Below are positions 1 through 6,672 of a stretch of 20,847 nucleotides of DNA, piece after piece; positions within the stretch are counted from its first letter, which is position 1; every line of letters starts with the position of its first letter. Source of the stretch: Palsa-892 sp035555855. GTDB taxonomy: Bacteria > Pseudomonadota > Alphaproteobacteria > Rhizobiales > Xanthobacteraceae. A program made the translations under genes and the position numbers. The notes beneath the pieces are model-generated. The model was not told the DNA's origin. It did not search any database and worked only from the letters and a program-made list of their open reading frames with translations. Where the stretch lies: positions 1 through 20,847 of the forward strand of contig DATMGD010000037.1 in the NCBI GenBank assembly GCA_035555855.1, given 5' to 3'.

Positions 1-91
1 CGATAACGCGATTGGCGTTGCGTTATCGCTGCCCTCCTTGGGCGTTTCCTCCCTAGACTTGGGCCGCTAGTTTTCTAGCGGCCTTTTTTTT
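1..91 (+). ncRNA. 3' part of a small RNA resembling the alpha-r8/mmgR (suhB) family, cut by the window edge
   Basis: The sequence shows a 9-bp stem (1-9 with 20-28, 10-nt loop), then a CU-rich stretch containing TTTCCTCCCT (about 46-55), then a strong rho-independent terminator (62-91). This order matches what I remember of the rhizobial alpha-r8 family (mmgR, Rfam suhB), whose members carry a conserved TTGGGCGTTTCCTCCCTAGA-like block just before a GGCCGC terminator stem. CCTCC loops in such RNAs can pair with Shine-Dalgarno sequences of target mRNAs and are often bound by Hfq. The 5' end and promoter probably lie outside the window, so length is unknown. The alternative is an ordinary mRNA leader or trailer ending at the same terminator. 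The family assignment is from memory and needs an Rfam covariance search. Confidence 0.55.
62..91 (+). terminator. Rho-independent terminator of the left-edge small RNA
   Basis: A perfect 9-bp stem, GGCCGCTAG (62-70) with CTAGCGGCC (75-83), closes a TTTT loop and is followed by eight Ts (84-91). This is a textbook intrinsic terminator on the plus strand. Confidence 0.92.
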
Positions 92-215
92 CAATAGCTT
101 AGCCGTAATGGCCGGGCCGGATAGGGAAAGATGGCGGCTCGGCCTTCGGCCTGATGATACCACTCGGACAAGTAGACAGCCGGTCCGATAAAACCGGTTT
201 TTCGCACTGCACTAT

Positions 216-225
216 TGGTATACCA
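216..225. promoter_or_regulatory. Perfect 10-bp palindrome TGGTATACCA, possible GntR-type operator
   Basis: TGGTATACCA is its own reverse complement and sits 33 bp beyond the stop of the formylglutamate amidohydrolase gene. FCD-subfamily GntR repressors commonly bind short palindromes built around TGGTnnnACCA or TGTATACA. The location, between two converging transcripts, is unusual for an operator, so the call is tentative. A short stem (180-184 with 193-197) followed by five Ts lies just upstream. Confidence 0.2.
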
Positions 226-257
226 GATACGCGTTTCCCGCAGGCCCTTTCGGGGGC

Positions 258-1148
258 CTATTCGGCGGCGTCGCGCAGGGGGAGGATGCCGCGGGCCGTC
301 TCGGTGGCGAGCCGGCCGATCATCCGGGCGATGTCGGCCCGGACATATTCGAACCGGCCGCTGCGCTGGTAGGTCCGCTCGTCCATATAGAGCGCCCGGT
401 TGATCTCGATCTGGACCGCATGGAACCCGGCGGCCGGGTCGCCGTAATGCTCGGTGATGAAGCCGCCGGCATAGGGTTTGTTGCGCAAAACGCTGTAGCC
501 GAGGCCGCGCAGCGTTTCCTCGACGATTTCGGTGATCATGGGGGCGCAGCTCGTGCCGTAGCGGTCGCCGATGACGATATCGGCGCGCGGGCGCTCATCG
601 AGGCTCGAGGTATTCGAGGGCATCGAATGGCAATCCAGCAGCACCGCGTAGTCGTAAAACTCCTGCGCGCGGGTGATGAGGCGGCGCAATTCCCGGTGGT
701 AGGGCTTGTAGTAGGCCTCGATCCGGTTGATCGCTTCGTCGACCGGCAGCCGCTCGCCGTAGATCTCGCGGGCATCCCCGACGATGCGGGCGATGGTGCC
801 GAGGCCCCCCGCGACCCGCAGCGAGCGGGTATTGGCGAAGGCCGGCAGGCGGCCCTCGAACATCCGGGGGTCAAGCTCATAGGGCTCGCGGTTCACATCG
901 AGGAAAGAGCGCGGGAAATGGGCCTGCATCAGCGGCACGCCGAGGCGCACGGCATCGGCAAACAGCTCGTTCACGAAGGTGTCTTCCGAGCGCCGCAGCG
1001 TGGCGAGCTCGAGTTTGGCCTGGGAAAGGAACGAAGCGGGATAAAACCGCCCGCTATGGGGCGAATTGCACACCACCGGACTGAAAGGAACGGTCGGTTC
1101 CTCGATCTCGAAAGGGAGCGCAAGCTCGTCGACGATCTGGGCGTTCAT
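258..1148 (-). CDS. N-formylglutamate amidohydrolase family protein
   Basis: The 296-residue product belongs to the N-formylglutamate amidohydrolase family (PF05013). Characterised members hydrolyse N-formyl-L-glutamate to glutamate and formate in the cytoplasm, the last step of one histidine degradation route. Recognisable blocks are NSPHSG (residues 28-33), the FLDVNREP segment (about 82-89), LLDCHSMPS (170-178), with metal- and substrate-binding His and Asp residues, and IVIGDR (191-196). There is no signal peptide. The ATG start has only a weak upstream purine stretch, but no better start is visible. No hut genes are adjacent, so a role in histidine use is not supported by context. Many Hyphomicrobiales keep such a gene next to cpdR, and its true substrate there is unclear. 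A short GC stem (242-247 with 254-259) overlaps the stop codon but lacks a T run. Confidence 0.85.
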   Translation of the reverse strand: MNAQIVDELALPFEIEEPTVPFSPVVCNSPHSGRFYPASFLSQAKLELATLRRSEDTFVNELFADAVRLGVPLMQAHFPRSFLDVNREPYELDPRMFEGRLPAFANTRSLRVAGGLGTIARIVGDAREIYGERLPVDEAINRIEAYYKPYHRELRRLITRAQEFYDYAVLLDCHSMPSNTSSLDERPRADIVIGDRYGTSCAPMITEIVEETLRGLGYSVLRNKPYAGGFITEHYGDPAAGFHAVQIEINRALYMDERTYQRSGRFEYVRADIARMIGRLATETARGILPLRDAAE

Positions 1149-1326
1149 GCAAACTCGGGCGGGTTTTCGTTGTTCAACGGCAGGCCCGCCATTCTGCCCC
1201 GATGAGCGGGCGCTTGAAAGGCCATATTACGGTGAATTCCGGCGCCACAAGAGCGGCGTTTTTCACCCGGCATTTACCGTTCGGATTGTTTATAGAGGTC
1301 CTGTGTTGAGTGGGACGGGGTAAGCG

Positions 1327-1716
1327 ATGAAGAACGAAGAAGCCGCGGTCGTGAATCAGAAGATCCTCCTTGCCGAGGACGACAACGACATGCGCCGCTT
1401 TCTGGTCCGCGCGCTGACCAAGGCGGGCTACGACGTCGTGTCCTTCGACAACGGCAAGGCGGCCTATGACCGGCTGCGCGAGGAACCGTTCGAACTCCTG
1501 CTTACCGATATCGTGATGCCGGAGATGGACGGCATCGAGCTTGCCCGCAAGGCGACCGAGATCGACCCCGCGCTCAAGGTCATGTTCATCACCGGCTTTG
1601 CGGCGGTGGCGCTCAACCCCGACAACAACGCGCCGAAAGACGCCAAGGTGTTGTCGAAGCCGTTCCACCTCAAGGACCTCGTCAACGAGGTCGAGCGGAT
1701 GCTGGCCGCGGCCTGA
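1327..1716 (+). CDS. cpdR: CpdR-type single-domain response regulator
   Basis: The 129-residue protein is a lone receiver domain. Acidic pair ED (17-18), phosphoacceptor D61 in LLTDIVMPEMDG, and K111 in VLSKPFHLKDLV are all present. The block FITGFAAVALNPDN plus SKPFHLKDLVNEV is characteristic of CpdR. In Caulobacter unphosphorylated CpdR primes the ClpXP protease for cell-cycle substrates such as PdeA, and the CckA-ChpT relay switches it off by phosphorylation. The gene is divergent from the formylglutamate amidohydrolase gene across 178 bp. The ATG adds about ten residues before the usual Met-x-x-ILLAEDD beginning. A GTG at 1351 would give a more typical N-terminus, so the start is uncertain. 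The purine-rich GGGACGGGG lies six bases before the ATG. Orthology is confident; paralogues (CpdR2) exist in some rhizobia and cannot be excluded. Confidence 0.9.
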   Translation: MKNEEAAVVNQKILLAEDDNDMRRFLVRALTKAGYDVVSFDNGKAAYDRLREEPFELLLTDIVMPEMDGIELARKATEIDPALKVMFITGFAAVALNPDNNAPKDAKVLSKPFHLKDLVNEVERMLAAA

Positions 1717-1826
1717 GCGGGCTGCTTCCGGAGTGCCGCCGGCGGGTTCAATTCGGCACAAAGTCTATCCGGACAGCGTTGAAAGCGCGCAAATAGACCA
1801 CTTTTCGGGACCATTCATGCGCCCGA

Positions 1827-1857
1827 TTGCTTGCGCGTCGGGGGGCAAGCCGATATA
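1827..1857 (+). promoter_or_regulatory. Possible promoter of tRNA-Val
   Basis: A TTGCTT hexamer (1827-1832) and an AT-rich GATATA (1852-1857) lie just upstream of the tRNA, giving a predicted start near 1864. The spacing of 18-19 bp is slightly long, and a short inverted repeat (CTTGC/GCAAG) sits between the hexamers. This is inference from position and similarity only. Confidence 0.28.
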
Positions 1858-1875
1858 GGAATGCCCTCGCAAAGC

Positions 1876-1950
1876 GGGCGCGTAGCTCAGCGGGAGAGCA
1901 CTACCTTGACATGGTAGGGGTCACAGGTTCGATCCCTGTCGCGCCCACCA
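1876..1950 (+). tRNA. tRNA-Val, anticodon GAC
   Basis: The cloverleaf is complete. The acceptor arms are GGGCGCG (1876-1882) and CGCGCCC (1940-1946). The D arm starts at 1885. The anticodon stem CTACC/GGTAG encloses TTGACAT with anticodon GAC (1908-1910), and the T arm contains GGTTCGATCC. The terminal CCA (1948-1950) is encoded in the DNA. It reads the valine codons GUC and GUU. Confidence 0.97.
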
Positions 1951-1978
1951 TTTTGCCACGATTGAGATTGGACTGAAC

Positions 1979-2104
1979 ATGAAGATCCGCAACTCACTGC
2001 GCTCGCTCCGGAAGCGCCATCGCGACAACCGCCTGGTGCGCCGCAAGGGCCGCGTTTACGTCATCAACAAGACCCAGCGCCGCTTCAAGGCACGCCAGGG
2101 CTGA
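1979..2104 (+). CDS. rpmJ: 50S ribosomal protein L36, zinc-free (YkgO-like) type
   Basis: This 41-residue basic protein reads MKIRNSLRSLRKRHRDNRLV in its first half and ends FKARQG, the usual alphaproteobacterial L36 sequence. It contains no cysteine, so it lacks the zinc ribbon of the classical 37-38-residue L36 and belongs to the zinc-independent form. In this group that form is normally the only L36 rather than a zinc-starvation paralogue. It binds 23S rRNA in the large subunit. The gene starts 28 bp after tRNA-Val; a GGA six bases before the ATG is the only Shine-Dalgarno-like element, and co-transcription with the tRNA is possible. It is too short for most ORF cut-offs and is easily missed. 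Confidence 0.95.
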   Translation: MKIRNSLRSLRKRHRDNRLVRRKGRVYVINKTQRRFKARQG

Positions 2105-2117
2105 GCAAAGATCGAAC

Positions 2118-2141
2118 CGCGCGGGGATGTGATCCCGCGCG
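2118..2141 (+). terminator. GC-rich hairpin after rpmJ, possible terminator
   Basis: CGCGCGGG (2118-2125) pairs with CCCGCGCG (2134-2141), beginning 14 bp past the rpmJ stop. There is no T run after it, so it may be an RNA-stabilising 3' structure or a weak terminator. Confidence 0.35.
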
Positions 2142-2188
2142 TGAAGTTCCGCCTTTGCGCTCCAGCCGGAGGCGGTTAGCATTTGTCC

Positions 2189-2902
2189 ATGGATGACCGC
2201 AGTTCGCATGAACGCTCCCTTGGACGCTTCTTTGGACGCTTTTCCAAACGTCATCTGCTTCCAGCCCTGATCGCGGCGCTCGCGCTTTGCGCCGCTCCGA
2301 CGCAGGCCGCATTCGCGCAAGGCAAAGCACCGGCCGCGAAATCGCCCGAGGGCACTCAGGACAAACAGGACAAATCCTCGAAATCCGCCGCGCGCAAAAA
2401 CGTGCGGCCGTCGCAGCGGGCGGCGGTGCGGATGAACGCGCTTTACGATGCGCTCGAGCGGGCGCCGAACGCGGCCGCCGCCAAAGCGATCGAGACGCGG
2501 ATCGAGATTGCCCGGATGGAATCGGGCAGCGCCACCGCCGATCTTCTGATGTCGCGGGTGCGAATGAGCCTTGAAGCGAAGGACAACGGGCTCGCGCTCG
2601 AACTCCTGAATTCGGTCGTCGATCTCGCGCCCAATTTCATCGAGGCGCGGGCGCAGCGCGCAACGCTCTATTATGAATCGAAGGATGTCGCGCGGGCGCT
2701 CGCTGACCTCAGGGTGATCGTCGCCAAGGACCCGCGGCATTACACGGCGCTGACGGGTCTCGGCATCATTTTCGGCGAACTTGACCAGGACAAGCTCGCG
2801 CTCGAGGCGTTCCGCCGCGCGATGAAGGTCAATCCGCACATCGACGGCGTGACCGAGATCGTCAAGAAGCTTCAGCTCAAGGTCGAGGGCCGCGAGATTT
2901 AA
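2189..2902 (+). CDS. Exported TPR-repeat protein
   Basis: The product of about 237 residues has a basic N-region (RFSKRH), a hydrophobic stretch (about LLPALIAALALCAAP) and a likely signal-peptidase site after AFA near residue 44, so it is probably periplasmic. A Lys/Ser/Pro-rich linker follows. From about residue 115 to 230 there are three TPR-like helical pairs, containing LALELLNSVVDLAPN, ARALADLRVIVAKDPRH and LALEAFRRAMKVNPH. TPR arrays mediate protein-protein contacts, and the partner is unknown. The start is uncertain: GGAGG at 2168-2172 lies 16 bp before this ATG but only 10 bp before an in-frame TTG at 2183. The 3' end overlaps the converging pyruvate kinase gene by 4 bp. An imperfect direct repeat (TTGGACGCTT and TTTGGACGCTTTT) encodes GRFFGRF in the N-region. 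Confidence 0.75.
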   Translation: MDDRSSHERSLGRFFGRFSKRHLLPALIAALALCAAPTQAAFAQGKAPAAKSPEGTQDKQDKSSKSAARKNVRPSQRAAVRMNALYDALERAPNAAAAKAIETRIEIARMESGSATADLLMSRVRMSLEAKDNGLALELLNSVVDLAPNFIEARAQRATLYYESKDVARALADLRVIVAKDPRHYTALTGLGIIFGELDQDKLALEAFRRAMKVNPHIDGVTEIVKKLQLKVEGREI

Positions 2903-4335
2903 TCCGCCTGCTCGTCATGGCCACCGACAAAGGCGATACGCACCATGTTGGTGGCGCCCGGCGTACCGAGCGGCACACCGGCAACGAGAATGACGCGCTG
3001 GCCTGCTTTGGCGAAGGTATCGCGGAAAGCAAGATTGCAGGCGCGCTCGACCATCGTATCGACGTCCGGCGCGTCGCCCATGACGACGCAATGCGTGCCC
3101 CACAAGACGGCGAGGCGGCGGGCGGTCGCGATGTTCGGCGAGAGCGCCACGATCGGCGGCTCGGGCCGCTCGCGCGCGACGCGAAGGGCGGTGGCGCCCG
3201 AACTCGTCAGACACAGAATGGCGGGGAGATGCAGCGTCTCGGCGATCTGGCGCGCGGCCGCTGAAATTGCGTCGGCGCCGGTTGCTTCGGGCACCGGACG
3301 CTGGGCATCGATGACGGCGTGATAGGTCTGATCGTGCTCGACCTCGCGGGCGATCCTGTCCATCGTTTCGACCGCGCCGACCGGATGATTGCCGGCGGCG
3401 GATTCGGCCGAGAGCATGATGGCGTCGGCGCCGTCGAAGATCGCCGTCGCAACGTCCGAGACTTCGGCGCGCGTCGGCACCGGCGCGTTGATCATCGATT
3501 CCAGCATTTGCGTCGCGACGACCACGGGTTTTCCCGCCTGGCGCGCGCCGCGCGTCATTTGCTTTTGCAGGCCCGGTACGCGCTCAAGCGGCAATTCGAC
3601 GCCGAGATCGCCGCGCGCCACCATCAGCGCGTCGGAAAGCTCGATGATTTCGGAGAGCCGCGTGATGGCCTGGGGCTTTTCGATCTTCGACATGATGGCG
3701 GCGCGGCCGCGCACGAGCTTCCGCGCTTCGGCGATGTCCTCGGGGCGTTGAATGAACGAAAGACCGATCCAGTCGACGCCCTTGACGAGCGCGGCCTCGA
3801 GATCGGCGCGGTCCTTTTCGGTCAGCGCCGAAAGCGTGACGATCGAATCGGGAAGGTTGACGCCCTTTCTGTCGGAGACCTTGCCGCCGACTTCGACGGC
3901 GGTGACGGCGCGCTTGGCGCTTGCTTCCAGAATGCGCAGCCTGATCTGCCCGTCATTGACGAGCAGGCGGTGGCCCGGCTGGAGCGCGGCCAGCACCTCG
4001 GAATGCGGCAGGTAAGCGCGCTCGGCATTGCCGGGCGCGGGATCGTCGTCGAGGACGAATTGCGCGCCGGGTTTGAGCATCGCGGAGCCTTCGGCAAAAG
4101 TGCCGAGCCGCAATTTCGGGCCCTGCAAATCGGCGAGAATGCCGATCGGCCGGTTGTGTTTGGTTTCGATGGCGCGGATCTGGTCGACATAGCTGCGCAT
4201 CGCGTCATGGCTGGTGTGGCTCATGTTGATGCGGAAGACGTCGGCACCGGCGAGAAATAGTTTCTCCATCATCTCGGGGCTGTTGGAAGCCGGGCCGATG
4301 GTGGCGACGATCTTGGTGCGTCTTTGCCGTCTCAT
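2899..4335 (-). CDS. pyk: Pyruvate kinase
   Basis: The 478-residue protein is a full-length pyruvate kinase, which converts phosphoenolpyruvate and ADP to pyruvate and ATP in the cytoplasm. Seen in order: TKIVATIGPAS (7-17) and FRINMSH (34-40) of the barrel start; the inserted B domain (about 70-160); the catalytic lysine in MSKIEKP (K217) with E219; MVARGDLGVELP (238-249) with metal-binding D243; VVVATQMLESM (271-281); and the C-terminal regulatory domain from about 350. It is the last gene of a minus-strand group, 23 bp after the DUF1036 gene. Its start region is tandemly duplicated, so a five-codon upstream ORF (M-R-R-Q-A) ends on a TGA overlapping the pyk ATG, which could couple translation. 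The stop overlaps the end of the TPR gene tail to tail. Confidence 0.97.
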   Translation of the reverse strand: MRRQRRTKIVATIGPASNSPEMMEKLFLAGADVFRINMSHTSHDAMRSYVDQIRAIETKHNRPIGILADLQGPKLRLGTFAEGSAMLKPGAQFVLDDDPAPGNAERAYLPHSEVLAALQPGHRLLVNDGQIRLRILEASAKRAVTAVEVGGKVSDRKGVNLPDSIVTLSALTEKDRADLEAALVKGVDWIGLSFIQRPEDIAEARKLVRGRAAIMSKIEKPQAITRLSEIIELSDALMVARGDLGVELPLERVPGLQKQMTRGARQAGKPVVVATQMLESMINAPVPTRAEVSDVATAIFDGADAIMLSAESAAGNHPVGAVETMDRIAREVEHDQTYHAVIDAQRPVPEATGADAISAAARQIAETLHLPAILCLTSSGATALRVARERPEPPIVALSPNIATARRLAVLWGTHCVVMGDAPDVDTMVERACNLAFRDTFAKAGQRVILVAGVPLGTPGATNMVRIAFVGGHDEQAD

Positions 4336-4350
4336 GCTTGCCGTCTCATG
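4324..4350 (-). repeat. Tandem 14-bp duplication across the pyk start codon
   Basis: On the plus strand TTGCCGTCTCATG occurs at 4324-4336 and again at 4338-4350, separated by one C. On the coding strand this places two identical ATGAGACGGCAA blocks 14 bp apart. The downstream ATG is the pyk start. The upstream one opens a five-codon ORF ending at the pyk ATG. Confidence 0.85.
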
Positions 4351-4358
4351 TTTGGCAT

Positions 4359-4850
4359 TTATGGCGTCTGCTTTCCTGGTTGCGGCGTGTAGGGGCGCGG
4401 GCGCTGGTCGGGCGGCGGGGCGGAGAGGCCCTGCTCGGTGAGCTGCACCGTCCAGTTCTTCTGCTCGCTGGTATCGACCTCGAAGAAGCCGATGCGGTCA
4501 TAGCCGCGGGCGAGGCAGTCGTTGCGGCCCTTGATGGTGAATTCTTTTTCCCGGGTGCACATGTAGGCTTTGCCCGACCACTCGCCGCCCTGATCGTAAT
4601 CGATGGCGTAGAGGTAGTAGAAACGTGCGGAGAGCGGACCGCGCATCAGCGTTTCGCAGCTATTGGCCGCCACGTTCCACCAGCCTTCGGTCGACCAAAG
4701 CTCGTTGTCCTTGTAGCCGATCGCGACGCCAACGCGGCTTTGTGTGTTGTTGCAGACGCGGAAATCGGCGTGAGCGGGCGCGACGCCGAACGTACTGAGC
4801 ACGAGACCCAGCCCTAGCAATGCCGTGTGAAGGAAAAAAGTACGCCGCAT
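4359..4850 (-). CDS. DUF1036 exported protein
   Basis: The 163-residue product begins with a signal peptide (MRRTFF, hydrophobic core, cleavage after AHA near residue 28). It continues with the DUF1036 domain (PF06282), opening DFRVCNNTQSRVGVAIGYKD, with WSTEGWW(N) near residue 60 and conserved cysteines in SCETL, YMCTREKEF and NDCLARGY that could form disulphides in the periplasm. The C-terminus is proline-rich (PPPDQRPRPYTPQPG). The biochemical role of DUF1036 is unknown to me. It sits between the glycerate kinase gene and pyk on the same strand, and I recall this neighbourhood from other Hyphomicrobiales. A TTG at 4874 would add eight residues, but the ATG at 4850 gives a cleaner signal peptide. 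Confidence 0.85.
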   Translation of the reverse strand: MRRTFFLHTALLGLGLVLSTFGVAPAHADFRVCNNTQSRVGVAIGYKDNELWSTEGWWNVAANSCETLMRGPLSARFYYLYAIDYDQGGEWSGKAYMCTREKEFTIKGRNDCLARGYDRIGFFEVDTSEQKNWTVQLTEQGLSAPPPDQRPRPYTPQPGKQTP

Positions 4851-4861
4851 GCCGTGTGAAG
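4821..4861. repeat. 12-bp direct repeat around the DUF1036 start codon
   Basis: TGCCGTGTGAAG occurs at 4821-4832 and 4850-4861, 29 bp apart. On the coding strand one copy lies immediately before the ATG and ends in its A. The other encodes Leu-His-Thr-Ala inside the signal peptide. Confidence 0.8.
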
Positions 4862-4928
4862 TCCTGCTCTCCAACGAAATCTTGAAGTCTTGCCTCCAAA
4901 TCAGCGGTCTTTTGTCCGACGCGCCCCT

Positions 4929-6218
4929 TCAGGTGTCAATCAATACGGCGCGCAGGTCGTTGACGTTGGTGTAGGTCGGGCCCGGCTTCAGGAGATCGCC
5001 GAGCTTCTCGAAGAACGCCGTCGAATCGTTATTGGCGAGCAATGCCGCGGCATCGAGGCCGAGCGCCTTGGCGCGCGCAAGCGTCGTTTCGCTGACGAAG
5101 GCGCCGGCCGGATCGCTCGCATCGCCGCCGCCGCCATCGGTGCCGTCGGTGTCGCCGGCGACCGCCGAGATTTTGGCTGCGCCGTTCAGCGCGAGCGCCA
5201 GCGCCAGCGCATATTCCTGATTGGGGCCGCCGCGGCCATTGCCGGTCATGGTCACGGTCAGCTCGCCGCCGGAGAGCAGCACGCTGCGGCGGCCGGTCGC
5301 CTGCAATTTTTTCGCCTGCTCGGCATGCTGGGCGGCGATATTGCGCGCTTCGCCCTCGATGTCCGCGCCGAGTACGACCGGCGTGAGGCCCGCGTCGCGC
5401 GCGGCTTTCGCCGCGGCGGTGAGCGAGTCGACCGGGCGCGCGACGATATGGAATTCGCTGTTCCTGAACACCGGATTGTCGGGCTTGGGCGATTCGTTCT
5501 TCGGATTGTCGAGCGCCGCCGCGATCGGGGCGGAGAGGTTGATTTGCCGCCGCCGCAAAATGGCGCGGGCGTCCGAAAGCGTGCTTGCATCGGGCACCGT
5601 CGGGCCCGAGCCGATCACCGACGGATCGTCGCCGGGCACATCCGAGATGGCGAAGGTGACGAGCTTTGCGCGCTGCGCCGCGAGCGCAAGCCGGCCGCCC
5701 TTGATGCGCGAGAGATGCTTTCGCACCGTGTTGATCTCGCCGATATTGGCGCCCGAGGCGAGCAGCTGTTTCGTAAGCGCGCGCTTGTCGTCGAGTGTGA
5801 TGCCGTCTGCCGGCGCGATGAGATTGGCCGAGGCGCCGCCCGACATCAGAACGAGCACGAGGTCGTTTTCGGTCGCGGCGGATGCGATGCGCAAAATCTT
5901 CTCCGCGCCCTTGATGCCGGCTTCGTCCGGCATCGGGTGGCCGGCCTCGACCATTTCGATTTTCTGGAGTTTCCGGCCGTAGCCGTGGCGGCTCACGGCG
6001 ATGCCGGAGAGGCGCTCCGGCGCGAGGCCTGCTTCGAGATAATGGCGTTCCGCGACCTCGGCCATCGAGCCGCCCGCCTTACCGGCGGCGATAATAATGA
6101 CATTGCCGCGCGCGGGCATCGGCGGCAAATGCGGCACGAGGCAATGGGCGGGATGGGCGGCAGTCACCGCCGCTTCGTAGATCTTGTTCAGAAGGGCCTT
6201 GGTTTCGTTCCAGTTCAT
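4929..6218 (-). CDS. Glycerate 2-kinase (GckA/TtuD, MOFRL family)
   Basis: The protein (429 residues from this start) belongs to the type-2 glycerate kinase family, which phosphorylates D-glycerate with ATP to 2-phosphoglycerate and feeds lower glycolysis. Seen are the N-terminal AAGKAGGSMAE nucleotide-binding-like loop, LMSGGASANLIAPA in the middle, and the C-terminal MOFRL domain with SGGELTVTM, GRGGPNQEYALALA and AGDTDGTDGGG. Its product is two steps (enolase, pyruvate kinase) from pyruvate, and pyk lies downstream in the same orientation with DUF1036 between, so a co-regulated glycerate-to-pyruvate unit is plausible. An ATG at 6266 would add 16 residues (MNREKHHKNAQ...). I prefer the ATG at 6218 because family proteins usually begin close to the first helix seen here. 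Older annotations call such proteins hydroxypyruvate reductase. Confidence 0.9.
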   Translation of the reverse strand: MNWNETKALLNKIYEAAVTAAHPAHCLVPHLPPMPARGNVIIIAAGKAGGSMAEVAERHYLEAGLAPERLSGIAVSRHGYGRKLQKIEMVEAGHPMPDEAGIKGAEKILRIASAATENDLVLVLMSGGASANLIAPADGITLDDKRALTKQLLASGANIGEINTVRKHLSRIKGGRLALAAQRAKLVTFAISDVPGDDPSVIGSGPTVPDASTLSDARAILRRRQINLSAPIAAALDNPKNESPKPDNPVFRNSEFHIVARPVDSLTAAAKAARDAGLTPVVLGADIEGEARNIAAQHAEQAKKLQATGRRSVLLSGGELTVTMTGNGRGGPNQEYALALALALNGAAKISAVAGDTDGTDGGGGDASDPAGAFVSETTLARAKALGLDAAALLANNDSTAFFEKLGDLLKPGPTYTNVNDLRAVLIDT

Positions 6219-6347
6219 ACTGCGTATTTCTCGTTGTGCATTCTTGTGGTGTTTTTCTCGATTCATCCTACATCAAGGGGTAGAATGTTGCGTCATTCCC
6301 GGCAGGGAACGATCCACCCGCAAGAGTTTGGTTTCGAGAGGATGCTC

Positions 6348-6653
6348 ATGAGTAAGCTCGACGATCGTACGCGCATTGAACTCGAAGCTGCGGTATTTCG
6401 CCGCCTGGTCAAACATCTGCGCGAGCGCACCGACGTGCAGAATATCGATCTGATGAACCTCGCGGGCTTTTGCCGGAACTGCCTCTCGAACTGGCTGAAG
6501 GACGCCGCCGACGAGCGCGGCACCGCGCTCAGCAAGGACGAGAGCCGGGAGGCGGTTTATGGCATGTCTTACGAGGAATGGAAGAAACTTTATCAGCGCG
6601 AGGCGAGTGCAGAGCAGCAAGCGGCCTTCGTGAAATCCGAAGTAAAACACTAA
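6348..6653 (+). CDS. DUF1244 family protein
   Basis: The 101-residue product matches the DUF1244 family (PF06844), small, probably cytoplasmic alpha-helical proteins of unknown function. The signature here is TDVQNIDLMNLAGFCRNCLSNW, with a C-x2-C pair, followed by YGMSYEEWKKLYQ. The start is fixed by GAGAGG at 6336-6341, six bases before the ATG at 6348. An ATG at 6342 abuts that site and is unlikely. The gene is divergent from the glycerate kinase gene (129 bp between starts) and 76 bp upstream of gapR in the same direction, so the two may form an operon. In the rhizobial genomes I remember, DUF1244 and DUF2312 genes are often neighbours, but no shared function is known to me. Confidence 0.88.
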   Translation: MSKLDDRTRIELEAAVFRRLVKHLRERTDVQNIDLMNLAGFCRNCLSNWLKDAADERGTALSKDESREAVYGMSYEEWKKLYQREASAEQQAAFVKSEVKH

Positions 6654-6672
6654 AACCAAACCACGAACCTGA

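Noticed and set aside
154..403. Two overlapping short plus-strand frames at the left edge
   Set aside because: They run into the amidohydrolase gene on the other strand and show no domain or ribosome site.
4890..6266. Long plus-strand open frame opposite glycerate kinase, running into DUF1244
   Set aside because: Only the part from 6348 is a recognisable protein; the rest mirrors the glycerate kinase gene.
6306..6310. GGAAC as an EcfG general-stress -35 element before DUF1244
   Set aside because: No CGTT-like -10 element at 16-17 bp.
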